Source: Cercis canadensis (taxonomy: Eukaryota > Streptophyta > Magnoliopsida > Fabales > Fabaceae). Taken from it: a stretch of 64,000 bases of DNA. Position numbers and translations under genes: made by a program. How positions within the stretch are numbered: the first letter of the stretch is position 1; each line of letters begins with the position of its first letter. Below are positions 45,888 through 59,472 of this stretch, piece by piece. The stretch is from the NCBI GenBank assembly GCA_003255065.1, contig QAOA01001247.1:196092-260091 (forward strand), written 5' to 3'. Under the pieces are notes generated by a model, which saw nothing but the letters and a program-made list of their open reading frames with translations, had not been told where the DNA came from and ran no database searches.

Positions 45888-47936
45888 ATGGATAGCTTCA
45901 CCGCTGAAGATCTGTCCACTATCGGAGGAATCGCCACCGTTTCGCTTCTGCATTCTTTCATTCCCACTCATTGGCTTCCTTTCTCTATAGTGGGTCGCGC
46001 CCAGAAATGGACCCTTTCTCGAACTCTGCTTGTCAGTATGTCCCTCGGTTCCTCTTCTCTCCCATGCAAAAATTTGATTCTTCAGATCTCTTTTTCTTCG
46101 AATGTAGTTTAATCTTTTTGGGTACCCAGAAAATCGCGGGAAAGTAGTGAAAATGAAATTTGGGTCTTGATTAGAAGTTACATCTAAACATCTTAACTGC
46201 TATGAGGTTACTTAGATGGATTTCTGAGTTTCATATCCGATGCTGTCACTGTCAATCAATTTATTCTCATTTTTGACAAGTTTTATGATGTCCGTTATAT
46301 GTTAATCTTCATTAGGATTTGGGAAATTAATGATTTTTCTTCTCTGGGAACTTAGAATTTAGAGGGTCTGCGAGCATTTTTCTGTATTAGTAGATGGTGT
46401 TTAGAGTAAAATTAATATCAATGAGATAAAGTCCTCATGATTAACTTCTGTATCAAACTTGAGATCTGGTGATGGGATACTGAGTGTCCTTAATTTTTTC
46501 TTTTTCCATAGAACTGAGACACTGAGTGCCTATGTCTGGTTGCATAGAGATTGGTTGTGGTAATTGTAAACAAATATTTCACCTCTAAGTTTCCTAAACA
46601 GACAGCTTAAGATTGAAGACATAACAATTTGGAGATCTTCTTTACTCTGTTCTTTTCCTTCATGCAGCTGCACTTGGAGCAATTTTGCATGTAATATCCA
46701 CTTCCCTTCTTGGTATAACGGCAATCACCATGGCCAACACCATTGCTGGTGAAGAAACAGTGCATAAGCTTGCTTCACTACTGCTCGTCTTTCTCGGTGG
46801 TAGTTATGTTCTGTTGTTTTTGACTGGAAAGGGTGGTCACAGTCATTCTCACAACCAACCCATGGAAAAAATGGCTGTTGCTGGGCTTATTCTTGTTCCT
46901 GCATTGTCTCCCTGTGCAACAACACTTCCAGTATTTCTTGCTGTTGGAAATTCTTCCTCCATGATGGTGCTTGCCATCATAGTGCTGCTATTCAGGTAAC
47001 AACCAAAGGCATTATACTTTTGAGTTTTATGTATTTTTCTCAATATTTCTTTTTTAAATTTTGCCAATTTGTATGCTCTTTATGTGTGTTTATGGCGGAT
47101 CCTTGTGCCTGTTCTCAATATGTACCATTAGCTGATGTGTTTTATTGGAAAATTGTGCCAGTTATTGTGAAGGTGAGAAATTATGATGGTGACCTTAACA
47201 TTGAACTTAAGCTAGGCTTCCAAGCAGGTTTTTATTTTATAAATATGTTTATTGAGACAGGATATATACAAAGAAATCACTCTTCTATTCCCTTAACTGT
47301 TACCGATCATATGAGGAAATGCTTGAAAGGTTATACCAACCATATATCTTGTGTGCTGTTTTTCTATATTTATGCTAAAGCTTCTACTATGAAAGCAGCG
47401 GTCATAAATGCAATAATATGAATTATATGCCCTCTGTTACTTTGCTATAAAAGCTGCTTAGAAATTGATAAGCCAGTACGGCTGGTTAATTTAATTTTAA
47501 TGGCAACATTCACGTCAATGAATAAATTTGAGATTCCTGTTTCTGTCTTGTCTTTGACTGCTGTTCTGAATACTGGAGATATGTAACCTTTGAAGTCCTC
47601 ATAAAATTCATATACTGGTTTGGTGCTAATTTACTACAGATTTCAATTAAATTAAGTTTGTCAAAGTTATCTGTTTGCACATTTGTTACTGTTATCAAGC
47701 TTGACATGTTGTATTACTGCATTTACAGCACCATATCTGTGATGACTTCACTGGTGGCATTGTCATTCTATGGGGCTAGTCAGCTGAAGTTTCACTGGGT
47801 GGAGCGGTACGACAAACTTCTTGTTGGCTCAGTGCTGTGTTTGGTAGGAGTTTTGACCCTGATTTTTCATCATCACGATCATGATGAAGTAGGTTCTGTT
47901 GGAGAGCATTTACATAGGAAAGTCATCAGTCTATGA
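45888..47936 (+). CDS. Histidine-rich polytopic membrane protein (putative transporter)
   Basis: This is a 227-residue protein with about six hydrophobic segments. Exons are 45888-46035, 46668-46995 and 47729-47936, with GT-AG introns and exact frame closure. Segments lie near residues 13-35 (SLLHSFIPTHWLPF), 48-75, 84-102, 118-140 (VAGLILVPALSPCATTLPVF), 143-175 and 188-205. A loop with HSHSH is at 107-111, and the C-terminal tail has HHHDHD at 206-211. Buried histidines, an SPC motif in a membrane segment and His-rich loops recall small metal exporters of the NicO/HupE/UreJ and LysE-type groups, but I cannot assign it to one. Metal transport is an inference. There is no targeting peptide; the protein starts almost directly with the first membrane segment. 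Confidence 0.85.
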
Positions 47937-49174
47937 AGATTATAAATATCCTGTAATTATGAGTTTTTGGGCATTGTCACAATAATTTTACCATTTAGAG
48001 AATTGTGATCATCTTGGTCCAGTTAAAGAGTGTGTACAATGATGTTACAATGTGCAGTTAATGAAATATTGAAATTGCCTTGTTTCAAATATTAGTAGTC
48101 TTCATACCCAGTGACTTTACTCTTTGGGTGATAGTATGAAAGCAAAACTCAATGTGTACTACCACTGTCTACGGGCATTTAAACAAATAGAACGTTTCCT
48201 TTTCTTGAAGTGGTGTACAGAGGCGTTTTCCTTTGCAATTGTTCATTATTTATCAATGAACGACAAAATGATGCAGTATGTGCACAAAATGCAGGATATC
48301 ATACTTGTTATGTGAAGAATCCTCCCTTACCATGATTATCAATACTTAATATTTCATCCCAATAGTTATCAAGTAAAACTCAACTAAGGGAACAGATTAA
48401 ACACATGGTTGGCGACTAAGCTTGTTCATGATAGATTTCATTACGAATTTGTGATGGATTTTACCATGTTGAAACAATAGAATCACTGGTGAATCCAAAG
48501 AAACTAAAGGAGAAAATGTCAATATTGATTTAACAAACTACCACAGCATTAGGAGTGGTCATAACAAGTCAGGTTATGGATCCACTTTGAGAAGTCACAT
48601 TGATCACATATTTTACCAAGAGGAAAAAGGGGCTTTATAGTTGGCTTCATTAATTTCATCCACTTTAATTCAGATCACCATAATATGTGGTATCCTTAGT
48701 ACAAATGGGACATTCTAAAACTGACTTGTGGTTCTATGAAGAGGACGCTTAAAACTGGCACCTAATCTTCCTACAAGAGCCAGGAGAAGTGCATTTAAGA
48801 GGTCTCTAGCATGGAATACATAGAGCTCACTTTTGCTAACTACAAAATTAACCCCCAAGGGACAGTTCTGAACTATCTCACTTTTGCCTTTTTTATTTTT
48901 TATTTTTATAAAAAAAAAATGGATCTCATAGTTGGTTTCATTGGCACTTCCCCCACTAAAACTTGACAAAGCATGGTGTGGTGTGTGGGGCATGCCAACA
49001 TTAGCCTCATGAAACCCGACATAAGGACTCTTGAAAAATAAATAAAATGGACTTGAGGAGCCTTTGTTTCCTGCCACTGAACCAACCATCATTTTGTAGG
49101 AAGAGTGAAAGACTTTCTTCTTAGAATAGGTTCGGTGAGGAGGTAATGAAGGTAAATTTTATTGGAGTTAATTT

Positions 49175-49594
49175 AGGTTTAAATATACTACAAATTTCTT
49201 ATAATTTAGACAAATTTTAAATCACATTCTTATAATTTTTTTTTTCTTTTTTGGGGTCATTATATGTCATTAATAACTTCGTCAATTTACTGCTTACATG
49301 ACAAACAATTTATCTATGTAACAATAAAAGAGCTGACATAATGCTAAAGTAACACAAAATTGTCACTTCATCTTCTTTACCAACTTCAAACTTCAAGAGA
49401 AAAGATAATGAGGTAACAATTTTTGTGCTATTTTAATGTCACATAAGCTTATTTTATTATCACATGGACAAACCATTTGTTATGTGAGCATTAAACTGAC
49501 GGAATTATAATTGGGGGTGACAACAAAGACCCAATTAAAAAAAATTCAAACTATAAGAGTCCTAAAAGAAAAAAAAATAAAAATAAATAAATAA

Positions 49595-49636
<42 letters not shown>

Positions 49637-49688
49637 ACTTGATTCAAAATGCATCAAAATTATAAAAATTTGCAGTAAATTTAAACCT
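49175..49688. mobile_element. 514-bp foldback element (MITE-like)
   Basis: The ends aggtttaaatatactacaaat and atttgcagtaaatttaaacct are inverted repeats. An inner pair, ggtcattatatgtcattaat...acaaaattg against caatttttgtgct...gggggtgac, gives arms of about 120 bp. An (AT)n tract at about 49599-49633 lies inside the right arm. There is no open frame, so it is a nonautonomous foldback. A target duplication was not established. Confidence 0.65.
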
Positions 49689-50969
49689 ATAATTTAACAT
49701 GCAAAATAAAAAATCTTTTCACATAAATCCGCATTCAAAAATTCTATAAAACCTAAAGGTACCTCAAGTTGAACTTCAATTTTTTTTTTTTTTATAATGC
49801 AAAAATTGTGTAGCATCTAGTGGACTAAAAAAAATACCAAGACCAAGTCATAAAATTAATTTTTGTTGTCTTTCTCATTCTATCCCAATTATCAATTATC
49901 CATACTCTACTTATTCCACTCTTTTATCTTTAAACATGATAGAGAAGTTGGCATCTAGTTAAGTAGCCATGTCATCTAATTTTCATTATTATTGTGTATA
50001 GATTTAAAGAGCAATTATAGGAGGGGATAGTCCAATGTACAATGACAGAGCCAAGTGATGTAATTCCACTTGAAGCAACTATAAAAATAAATTTTATAGT
50101 AATCATGATATAATCTGTATTACTTAAAGATAAGATTATGTATTACTTAAAATTTAGAATTTATAGTAATCAGGATATAATCATAATATAATTAACTTAA
50201 AATTTTTCTTATTCAGTTTTCTTATTGATCATTCACAATACAAATTTATGATTTTTCATACCTTTTAGCAATAAAAATTTAATTTTTCTAATAAATAAAA
50301 GTTAAAATCTGCAAATAAAATTGATTTTACCATATTTTAAAGCTCATGAATAGTTTTAAATAAATAAATGCGAAAATAATTATAAATGGAAAAATTATAA
50401 TATTTTACAATCAAATGGTAACTATCCATTGATTGATAACTATTTAATTTGGGTAATTTCAACTTCCAAATTAATTATGGACTAATTGATTACCATTGAT
50501 ATTTGTATGAGATATTTGACTAATTGCTTTAATATGAAAGTCAACAATATTATATGTTTGCAATCAATTGGTAATTATAATTGATTGACTATAATTTAAT
50601 ATGAAAATTTTTAACTTTCACATTAATGTTAAAGGAGGCAATTAAAGAAAGTTAATTTTGATAATTAAAATAAATTAAATTAAAGAAATAATTTTATAAT
50701 CAAATTACAATATTTTCATTTTGATAAGCATCAAGGCCCCTCAAACAAAAAGAAAAAAAAATAGTATACTCAATTTTTTCATCTTTTATGCCCAATACAT
50801 TCTTCATCTTCCATGCTCAATTTCTTCATCTTTGCTATCAGGTTCTTTTCTTAGATCAAAACTATCAATATAAAATAGTTTTTTTGGCACGATTTTTATG
50901 GATTGAGATCTTGTCACAGTCATTTTTTCACTGTTAATCATATTTTGAGAACTAATATTACATAAACAA

Positions 50970-51730
50970 ATAGTGTACAAAGAAAGAACAAACCTTGTTA
51001 TTTTAGGAGGTAGAGGAGATGCTAGGAAAAAAAATAGATTTAAGACCAAATATTAGAGAGACAATTATTGTATAAAGAAAGAATAGACCTTATTGCCTTT
51101 GGAGATGGAGCAACAAATCATGTGTGAGGAAAAGGAATATTGAAGGAGCAAAACAAATGCATAAGAAAATTGAGAGAAATATTACAATGAAATAGATATT
51201 GAGGCACAAAATTACAACAACAACAAAAAAATATAGAGAAAGATTATACCTTGTTGCCTTTGGAGATGGAGGAGATGGAAAGGAAAATGAATAATGAAAT
51301 AGCAAAATGGTTGCATAAGGGGATTGAAAGATATATTAAAATGAAATAGATATTGTGAAACAAAATTGCAGCAACAAAAACAATACAGAGAAAGAGCAAA
51401 CTTTGTTGACTTTGGAGATAGAGGCGATGGAGATAATAAGAAATAATGAAATAGCAAAACGGTTGGATCATGAGATTCTGATATATATTAGAATGAAATA
51501 GATATTAAAAAACAAAAATACAACAACCCAAAAATTATAAGAAAAGAGCATACCTTGTTGCCTTTGGAGATTAAGGAAATGAAGCGAATAAGAAATACAG
51601 AATGAGCAAAATGGCTGCATAAGCATTTTGATATAAATAATATAATGGAATAGATATTGAGGAAGATAACTACAACTTTTGAAAAATAATAATTTGAAAG
51701 AGCAAACACAGGAGCTTCTTTAGATGGAGA
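50970..51730. repeat. Tandem array of ~155-bp units
   Basis: The anchor ttgcctttggagatggag or a close variant recurs at about 51095, 51256, 51408 and 51560 (spacing 161, 152, 152). Degenerate partial units lie near 50990 and 51700. Each unit continues with aataatgaaatagcaaaatg, then ttgcataagg, then aaatgaaatagatattg, then an acaacaacaaaa tract. Because the unit length is near a multiple of three in places, short similar minus-strand frames appear in series; they share no known domain. Confidence 0.8.
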
Positions 51731-52630
51731 AAAACGGATGACAAATTCATGAGCTAATGGGGATGACCCTCATATGAAGTGCAATATATATAAAGGTTTA
51801 TACAGACACAAACTCCAAATTAACCCTAATTTTGAATTTTCATTAACAAATCAACATTTATTGTGAGGCTAAAATTTGGGAGAGTACTTGACAATTTTCA
51901 CATATATAATTTGTTTTAATATTGTAATTGTAATTGTATTAATTGTAAATATTAATGACTCGTAATAATGGCTCTGAGTGTCACGTGGCGAGGTGTGAAG
52001 TATTTATTAACTCTTTTTAGAGTTATTTAGATTTTATAATCTTTTAAAATTGAAAAAACAAAATATTTCTTAAAAGTATTTGAAACATTTTTTCAAAATT
52101 TTCGTTTCTATGAAACTTTCAAAATGTTTCTGTTTCTAGTTGACCGAAACGATACCCTGAAACGAAAATTTGTTCCTTGTTTAAAAGTATCTAAAAAAAC
52201 TATTGTATGTTGCTTGGTAGTAGTTAATATGTCTAATAAAATTTTATGTAATATTCTATAGAGAAGTTTTAACAAATGAAATGTATTGCGACCTAAGTCA
52301 CATAATCTATATACAGGTACAGGCATGTTTATAAATTTATCAGTGTTGAGTGTGTCTCTTAGTGCGTCTACATAAAATATAAGTGTGTGTGTGAATGAAC
52401 ATCTTCACTTATCTCTTATTAATATGTGAGATTTTCCATAATTTGGTCCAAATATGTATCATTGGCTTAAATAAAATGACTAAGCCCAATTCATTTGTTC
52501 TTATCTTTCTTAAATTAAAAGAGAAAAAAAAACAGTAAAAGGTTAAAAAACATTGAAGAAGTAAAGGATGAGAAGATTGTACAGAGATCCCTTCAGATTC
52601 GTTCATTCGATCATATTTTATATATTTACT

Positions 52631-52890
52631 AGAGTAAAATCTTTTTTTAATCATTGAAAAATGTAATTATTGACAAATTTATTCTCCAAAAATTTTCAGT
52701 GACAAATTGATTCTTAAATTATTATTCCATCAGACAAATTAGTCCTCCAATAAAGTTTCGTTAATGACATTTAATGACCAATTTGTTCAACGAAATAATA
52801 ATTCAAAGACCAATTTGTCACTAAAAATTTTTAGAAGACAAATTTGTTATTAGCTGCATTTTCTAAAAACTGAAAAAAAAGTTTTACTCT
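52631..52890. mobile_element. 260-bp foldback MITE
   Basis: The outer ends agagtaaaatctttttt and aaaagttttactct are inverted. The inner arms gacaaatttattctccaaaa and agaagacaaatttgttatta, and caaattgattcttaaattattatt and aataataattcaaagaccaattt, also pair, meeting at about 52757. There is no coding capacity. A clear target duplication was not identified. Confidence 0.7.
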
Positions 52891-53367
52891 TGGTAATTTT
52901 TTAATACCAAATTGGTACCTTCACAATTGGGCCTTACAAAGAAATTGCACGACCCTCTTGTCTTCCTAGCTAAATTTTAACAAGCTTGGATGGGTAACTC
53001 ACCCAAATTAACCTTCTATTCAAGGGTAGAAATTGCACTTAAGGCTTCCACTATCTTACTAAGCTTGGTCAACTTGATTTACTCCTCTAGCATATGACCT
53101 CAGTTTATTTTTTATTTTTTCCCTTAAGCATTAGTAATTCAGCCAAAATCCAAGCTAGAAACAAGTTGTGCGAGCAAAGTATGCTCAATCATCAATATCT
53201 TCAATCATGGCTTAACTTTTATTTCACCGGGAAAGCTCAAAGTTTAGACAAAAAAATATTTAAAAATGAAAATTAAAAATCATTTTCCTCCAACTCATTG
53301 CCAAAAATGCACCATTCATGATCGCTTTTATAATTACACAGCTACATGTATATTCCTTCCATCAACT

Positions 53368-56300
53368 CTAGGACTTAGTCCCAGGATAAAAGTATTCAAT
53401 GCCATTTTCTTTGATCTTGAACTGAAAATTGTGAACCTTAATTGGCAAGCTTCCATGTCGATTATGTATTTCCTTGTTCAACACCATCAACTGCAAAAGA
53501 AAAGATCAATAAGGTAACATACTCTAGCAAAACAGATTTGTGATATGATCTAATCTACTCCAAAATTCAGCAAGAACTTGCTACAGTAAATTGTCTCAAA
53601 CAATAACTCAAAATCTGAGGGATCAGAGGAAATAGGAGCATAAGCTTTTTCGTTTTTTTGGTCTGAGTTAGATGGCCATTTGGCCAAGTTGCCATTTTTG
53701 CAGCTAGGGAGTATCGAACCTGGGGAAAGGGGTGAGGGACAGCCTTTAAGGCCGGAGGCGGCTTCAATGAGCCAAGACCTCTCCTTAGCAGCATGGACTA
53801 TTTGCAGTTGCAAACCACGACATAGTTTACATTGGCAAGAGAAACAATAATATCATCTCTCCCCTTTTTTCTTTTGTTATTTTTTTTTTTTTGGGTAATT
53901 GGAATGTCTTGTGCATCCATTGATGCAAGATTGTTTCCTGGATTTGCAGGTATGTAGCTAGAATAACAGAGTTGTAATGTCACAAATGATCCTAGCAGAA
54001 GAGACTACAATCCTTTCCAAAGGGTACCACAGCAACTGCATTTTATATGTCCTCTCCTGTATTTTGAGACAGCCGTGGCCCTTAGAAGCAGTTAGAGCAA
54101 AGGTGAACCAGTAATGGCAGGGGCAGGACATAACAACATGACAATTTGCCTCAATCATTGGGTTGCAAAACAGAAAGAATGACAACAGAATATGATGAAT
54201 TGCCCTTGAAGCATCTTATATGCCTGTTTTAGTGCATGTTTGGGTTGCTTTATTCCAAACCATGGTTTCCGGTTCACAAAAATTAACCCAAACTTAAAGA
54301 GACACTATGTGTCTAAGGGAAGGAAGATCACTCTTCCAAAAAGGGTACTATCAAGTGTCCATTGCCTTTGTTTGAAGTTTAGAATCAGGACCTGTAAGAA
54401 AACAGTAACTAGAAAAACATTTCCCATGAAAAGTTTGAAAAGGAAAAATTTTAAAATCATTTGCCAAGATGGAAAGAATTTTGTACCCCCACCAAAAAGG
54501 GGCAAAGGATTAGAAACTCGAGACATGTTAACTCTTAGACAAAACACATTTTGCCCTTCAAAGGGATACATTTTGGAGAAAGGTTGTCCAAGTGTAACCA
54601 CAATGACGGTTTCAAGGGATGAAAGAATTTGATGTCAAGAGGTTCTTCTGATGGAGAAATTTGGAAGGCTCTTAGGAATGCTTGGAGTAAATTCGTCAGT
54701 AAGGAAGACAAGGTGAATTTTTAAAATAGTTTTTCTCTTGGCTTGCTTTAAAAGAACAGTTTCCTATTCTTTATTCCATCCATCAAGAAACAAAGTTGTA
54801 GCTGCAGAATTTATGCAACGAATAGAGAGTGAAAGATGTCAGATGCTAGCTTTGATAGAAATACTAAAGATTGGAGGCAAATAATGTAAAGCAACTTCTG
54901 ATTCTCTGTTTTGCCGGCTGTCATATCAATATGGGTGTCTGTGCTGCTTCTATTACATAGAGGTCACAGACTCAGAAGATTCTTCCAATCTTTGAGTGTG
55001 CATAATGAGATTTAACAAGTCACAGTCTGTCCAAGAAGCAATGCTCCTACAGAAGTAGCTTTCTTACTGGCAATTACTAAGATAAGTATCAGACTGTAGA
55101 CAAGCAAAGAAGAAGCCGCTACTAATCTTCATGTTCATGTCTAGTGATGAAGCAACAATAATCTTTTATTGCATAGCCAAGTCACAAGGCAGTTATCAGG
55201 ATTCTATGCTAGCAATTTTCTTTGTGAGATGGGATTAGACAGATCTTGTAGAACTTGTGGCTGTGGGAAAAGTGGAACAAAAGATAGGGCTCATAGGATG
55301 TTTGCCTAGTAGCATTATGTGGACAGTATTTGGTTCAAAAGAAAGAGGAGAACTTTTATGGGGTATTATTAAGCTGAAGAGGATTATGCTTCTTACCATT
55401 TAATTTTACAGTTCTTATCTCAAAAGTTCTGTCCTATAACCTCTTGTTGCTTTCTCCCTGGTGGGCCCTCCTTTACACTTCTTGTGCAGTACTGTTGAAC
55501 CCTAAAGGTCTAAAAACGGATTCAACCATTCAGCCTGTATCTAAACTGTTATTTCTCCATGCACAAGGTCATTAAAGGTCGCAGTATGCAGTATGAAGTT
55601 TGATCCATGGTAAGTTAACTGTTATAAGCACAATATATATATATATATATAATGGACAAAAGTTAACTGATTGGGGGAAAAAAAGGAAAGGTCAAAAGAA
55701 TCCATGATAGAACCTAGCCCAGCAACATGAAATTATATATTTTATGTCATAAAATCAAAAGAATATGACAAATAGTAAATTATAACTGGGAGGAATGGCA
55801 ATAAGATGCACAGATCAACATTAAACTTCATATAAATAATTGATTACTACATTCTGTTTTACCAAATAGATAAGCACCAAAGAATTCAAGAAGGAAAAAA
55901 TGACTGCAAAGAAAAATGATTGCCCACTCAAGAACAATATCATTCAGAAATCAGAATCAGTAGCCATATGAAAATTCAGCCTTGTTTTAACTCTGTCCAG
56001 TTATTGTGATATGAAACAATTGCTTTTTGGATTAAAAATTCACATAATTATGTGACTGAATAAACTAGAATACTCAGTAACCAACAAAACCATGCACATT
56101 AGTGATATTCAGATTCTGGAAAGCATTTAGTTTCTAGACCAGGAGAGTGCACCACAAAATTTACAAAGAAGTAGAATCAAATACTTCGTTCAAGTATGAA
56201 TACTACACACAGCATGACAAAAAGATACCTGTCCATGGACATCTTTTGCCAAACCAGTGGCCAATGGTTCAGCCTTGACCAAGATATCTGCAAGGTACTC

Positions 56301-59300
56301 CATCTCTAACGTAAGAATAGGCCTCTCTCCATTCAAATAGATATCTTTATGGTCAAGTGCAACAAATGTACAACCCTGTTACAAAACATATAGATAACCT
56401 GGGTTAGAACAGCATCAATCAAGAATGAAAACATGGAAATATGATTTAGAAAGAGTCAATTCAATATTCACTTACATATTCTGATGTTAATGTGAGGCAA
56501 TAATGCAGAAAGTCTAAAACGTCATTGGAAGAGCCATTAGCAGCCACTTCAAGAAGAGATATATCATCTACCATGATGGTAACAAAATCAGTGCTGGCTG
56601 GATGTAATGTGCTGATCATTTCTTCGATTTTGTCAAATAGAGCAACAAGTCCATCTTGACTGGGTTTTCCTTCATCTAGTCATCAAAGTTACAGGTTTTA
56701 GGGAAATTTTCCAGGTAATATGTTCAACGTTTAATAGATCTTTAGGCACAAGACTCTTTCTTTACACTTGTTTTGGCATAGGGATGTTCACATGCCTTCG
56801 CTTTGTTGCAAAGTCCATGGGTGCATTTTTCTGGTTTCTTGAGAAGGATATTTTATCTTTACTCTGCACTCTCTCTCTCTCTTTCTGTCTCTCCATCTAT
56901 CTCTCTAGTGATATAATAACTTATAACACTTCCCTTTGGATCAAAAACTTCTTATACAGGTTTGGGCTTGGGCTTCAAAAGAGGCTGAGATTTTTCCAAC
57001 CAGCTCAGGGATGCTACATCAATTAATAAGGTGCTTGAATAGATCTTAGATAGATGTGAATCAAAAGGAAACTCCACTACTATACTGATGCTATATTATT
57101 GACGCAGGATGGATTAGCATCAAGGAAGTCTAAGTTTAGATATCAAATAATCTCAGTGTTTTGGTTCAATTCGGCCATGCTGCCCTCTTGATTGTGTGGT
57201 GCAATCAAACCCTAGGTGTGACTTCTACGTTTTCTTTCTTCTTTTTTTCTAATTTCTTTACTCTTATTTTTACTAATCTTCCGATTGTCCTCCATCCAAA
57301 ACCTTAATTCAAGCAGCCCCTGTTGACAGTCATAAACAGCCACCTAATTTACCTTAGCAACTCATCCTTTTACTGTCAAAGGACCCATTCCTTTATACAC
57401 AAACCCTAAGCTACCAATTTCCCACCTTTCTACCCTTCAATCACACCTGACATCCCTAATTTCAGCCTCATCCCTCTACTGTCCTATGTCAACAACCCCT
57501 TTCCCCCAAAGAAAAAGAAAAGTAAGTTCTTCACAGAAGAATAAAACAGACAACCTCCAGATAGAAACTACTAAAAAGAAAGATAGTTATGATCTAATTA
57601 TCTAACAACTAAACGCTCAAACAAATATCCCTATACCGATATGAGAGGTTGCTTCAACGCACAGCAGAACAAGGAAAGACATAACAGTTCATTGGTTAAT
57701 GTGGTCAAAAAGGAAAGCACATTTTTTTAGGGATAGCCTCATGCACTTGACTCTTTGGTGTATCTGGTTGAGGAATTCAAGCCTTTTAAGTAGAGATCAA
57801 AGTCTTCTGAGTTTAATATGTATTAAATGGGCAGATTTCCATGGAGAAACTTAGCTTCTTAGGTAATAATAGTACTGAGAAAATATAAGTTACTGATCTA
57901 CACTTTAGTACACAGTAAGAAGATATTAATTGAATTACTTTACTATCTACATGAATTCCATGCTTGCATTATTTAATTTTTAACAAAGATGGTAAGAATA
58001 AAGTATCAAGGGCATGAAAAAAGCCAGGGATAAATACCTGATTTTCTCACCTGGACACTGAAACTTAAGCATGTCAATGAAAATGAATCTGCTATTATCT
58101 CTTTGAGCAGCTAAGTTGCAACCCTGAACAAACGCATGAAGTAAACAAAATGCCAACTATGAATTAATAACACAACAATACAAATGGAAACATAGAAGTA
58201 TCTGACAGTCAACTGACTATTATGAAAGCTCTCACTAGGGATAAACTCTGAGGTAAAGATGTTAAGGGAAAAAACAAAGTCTTTTAAAAGTACAAACCAA
58301 TAGGTGATGGTAAAGTATCATAGTGTTTTCTTCATTCCTGCCTTTAAAAACTAGATTTTTCCACATAAACATAAATATTTTATGTAAAATCAAATATTTA
58401 GTTGGAACAGTAGGTTCACATTCAATTGAATTATTTGCAGTTGAGTTTTTAATTTAGCACTAAACATAAGTTCCAAAGATATTAAATACAGTAGAAGAAA
58501 CTCAATAGAAGGCATGTATCACATCAACATCCATTGATCAAATTGGGCCACAACCACAATTGCTTGAACTTTGGAATTCCATAATAAACTCAGGTGGAGA
58601 TCACATGACAACTGAACCAAACAATCCAGCATAAACTATCAAAAACATCATATTGAAGTAAGAATGTGGTAGAACTTCCATCTCTCTATATTGCCCAGAC
58701 ACCTAAGGTAAGACCTGTAGATAGAGACTATGTTTCATCATCTCTTTGAGAACGATATATCTGCCACATTATAACTTCCAAATGAGGAAACCAATAGAAC
58801 ATAGCATTTCACTTTGAAACCTGAAACTGCTAATGTGAGTTCCTGTTAGTGTTCTAACCACCACGTATGTGCTAATTAAGATCAAAACATGTTCACAGTT
58901 AACAGTAACAATGTACCTAACTTCTTGGAGCCGGCCCCAAATTTTGTGTCTCTATAGACTGAAATTGACAAATTAACTCCTTTTATTATGTACCAAGACC
59001 AAAGTATGCACAATGTGGTTCAAATATTAATATAACCAAATGAAGCAAAACAAAATGAATGAAACATTTTTAACAAAAACATGACACCTAGTTCCTGAAA
59101 ACACTACTTGAGATGAAATGAAAACAAAATAAACTATTCCATTAACCCTACAAGTCAAATAGCATTAAGATCCACTAAAACAACATCATATGCAGAGGAA
59201 ACTTGACAATGAAACAGAGATAAGGCCAAGAAAATTACCAGTTTTCTGAGGATGCGGTCGTAGTGAGCAAAAGGCTGAGAGAAAGCAAGGAAGAGGACAA

Positions 59301-59472
59301 CAGAAGAAGGGTGAGAAGACAGGGACCACTTGAGGAGATGGTGAAGAACGAAAGCACCACTGGTCTCTACACAATCCTCAACAAGCAGAAACCGACCACA
59401 AAGAGGAGAGGGCTTGGCCTGGCTATGGAGGCTTAGTGCCTCATCCAGCAAGTTCAAAGCTTGATGCTCCAT
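53368..59472 (-). CDS. ELP6: Elongator complex protein 6 (ELP6)
   Basis: ELP6 is a subunit of the ELP4-ELP5-ELP6 subcomplex of Elongator. This RecA-fold ring helps modify wobble uridines in tRNAs, and Elongator is also tied to transcription and development in plants. Coding exons on the minus strand are 59472-59239, 58123-58051, 56675-56476, 56375-56229 and 53490-53368, with GT-AG introns. They close in frame at 258 residues, close to plant ELP6. Recognisable segments are [60 protein letters not shown] and the tail [17 protein letters not shown]. As in the family, no Walker A motif is present. I took the ATG at 59472; an in-frame non-ATG extension upstream has no support. The last intron is long (about 2.7 kb, 53491-56228) and carries SINE-like sequence at 53640-53790. 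Confidence 0.93.
53640..53790 (-). repeat. SINE-like element in the last ELP6 intron
   Basis: On the minus strand the phrases ttaaaggctgtccctcaccc, ttccccaggttcgatactcc and ctagctgcaaaaatggcaac match 44967-45055, with a B-box-like segment. It is preceded by about 60 bases of head sequence and followed by an A-rich end (the T run near 53650). No certain target duplication was found. Confidence 0.6.
55626..55651. repeat. (AT)n microsatellite
   Basis: A run of about 12 AT dinucleotides lies in the last intron of ELP6. Confidence 0.85.

Larger units (their letters stand above)
47937..53367. other. Very AT-rich intergenic region with foldbacks and tandem repeats
   Basis: No gene is recognised in 5.4 kb. 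The region contains a 514-bp foldback element (49175-49688), a ~155-bp tandem array (50970-51730), a 260-bp foldback (52631-52890) and long poor-complexity AT DNA. Short minus-strand frames over 50800-51710 are products of the tandem repeat rather than genes. Confidence 0.7.

Noticed and set aside
50804..51709. Series of short minus-strand coding frames
   Set aside because: They arise from the 155-bp tandem repeat and match no known domain.
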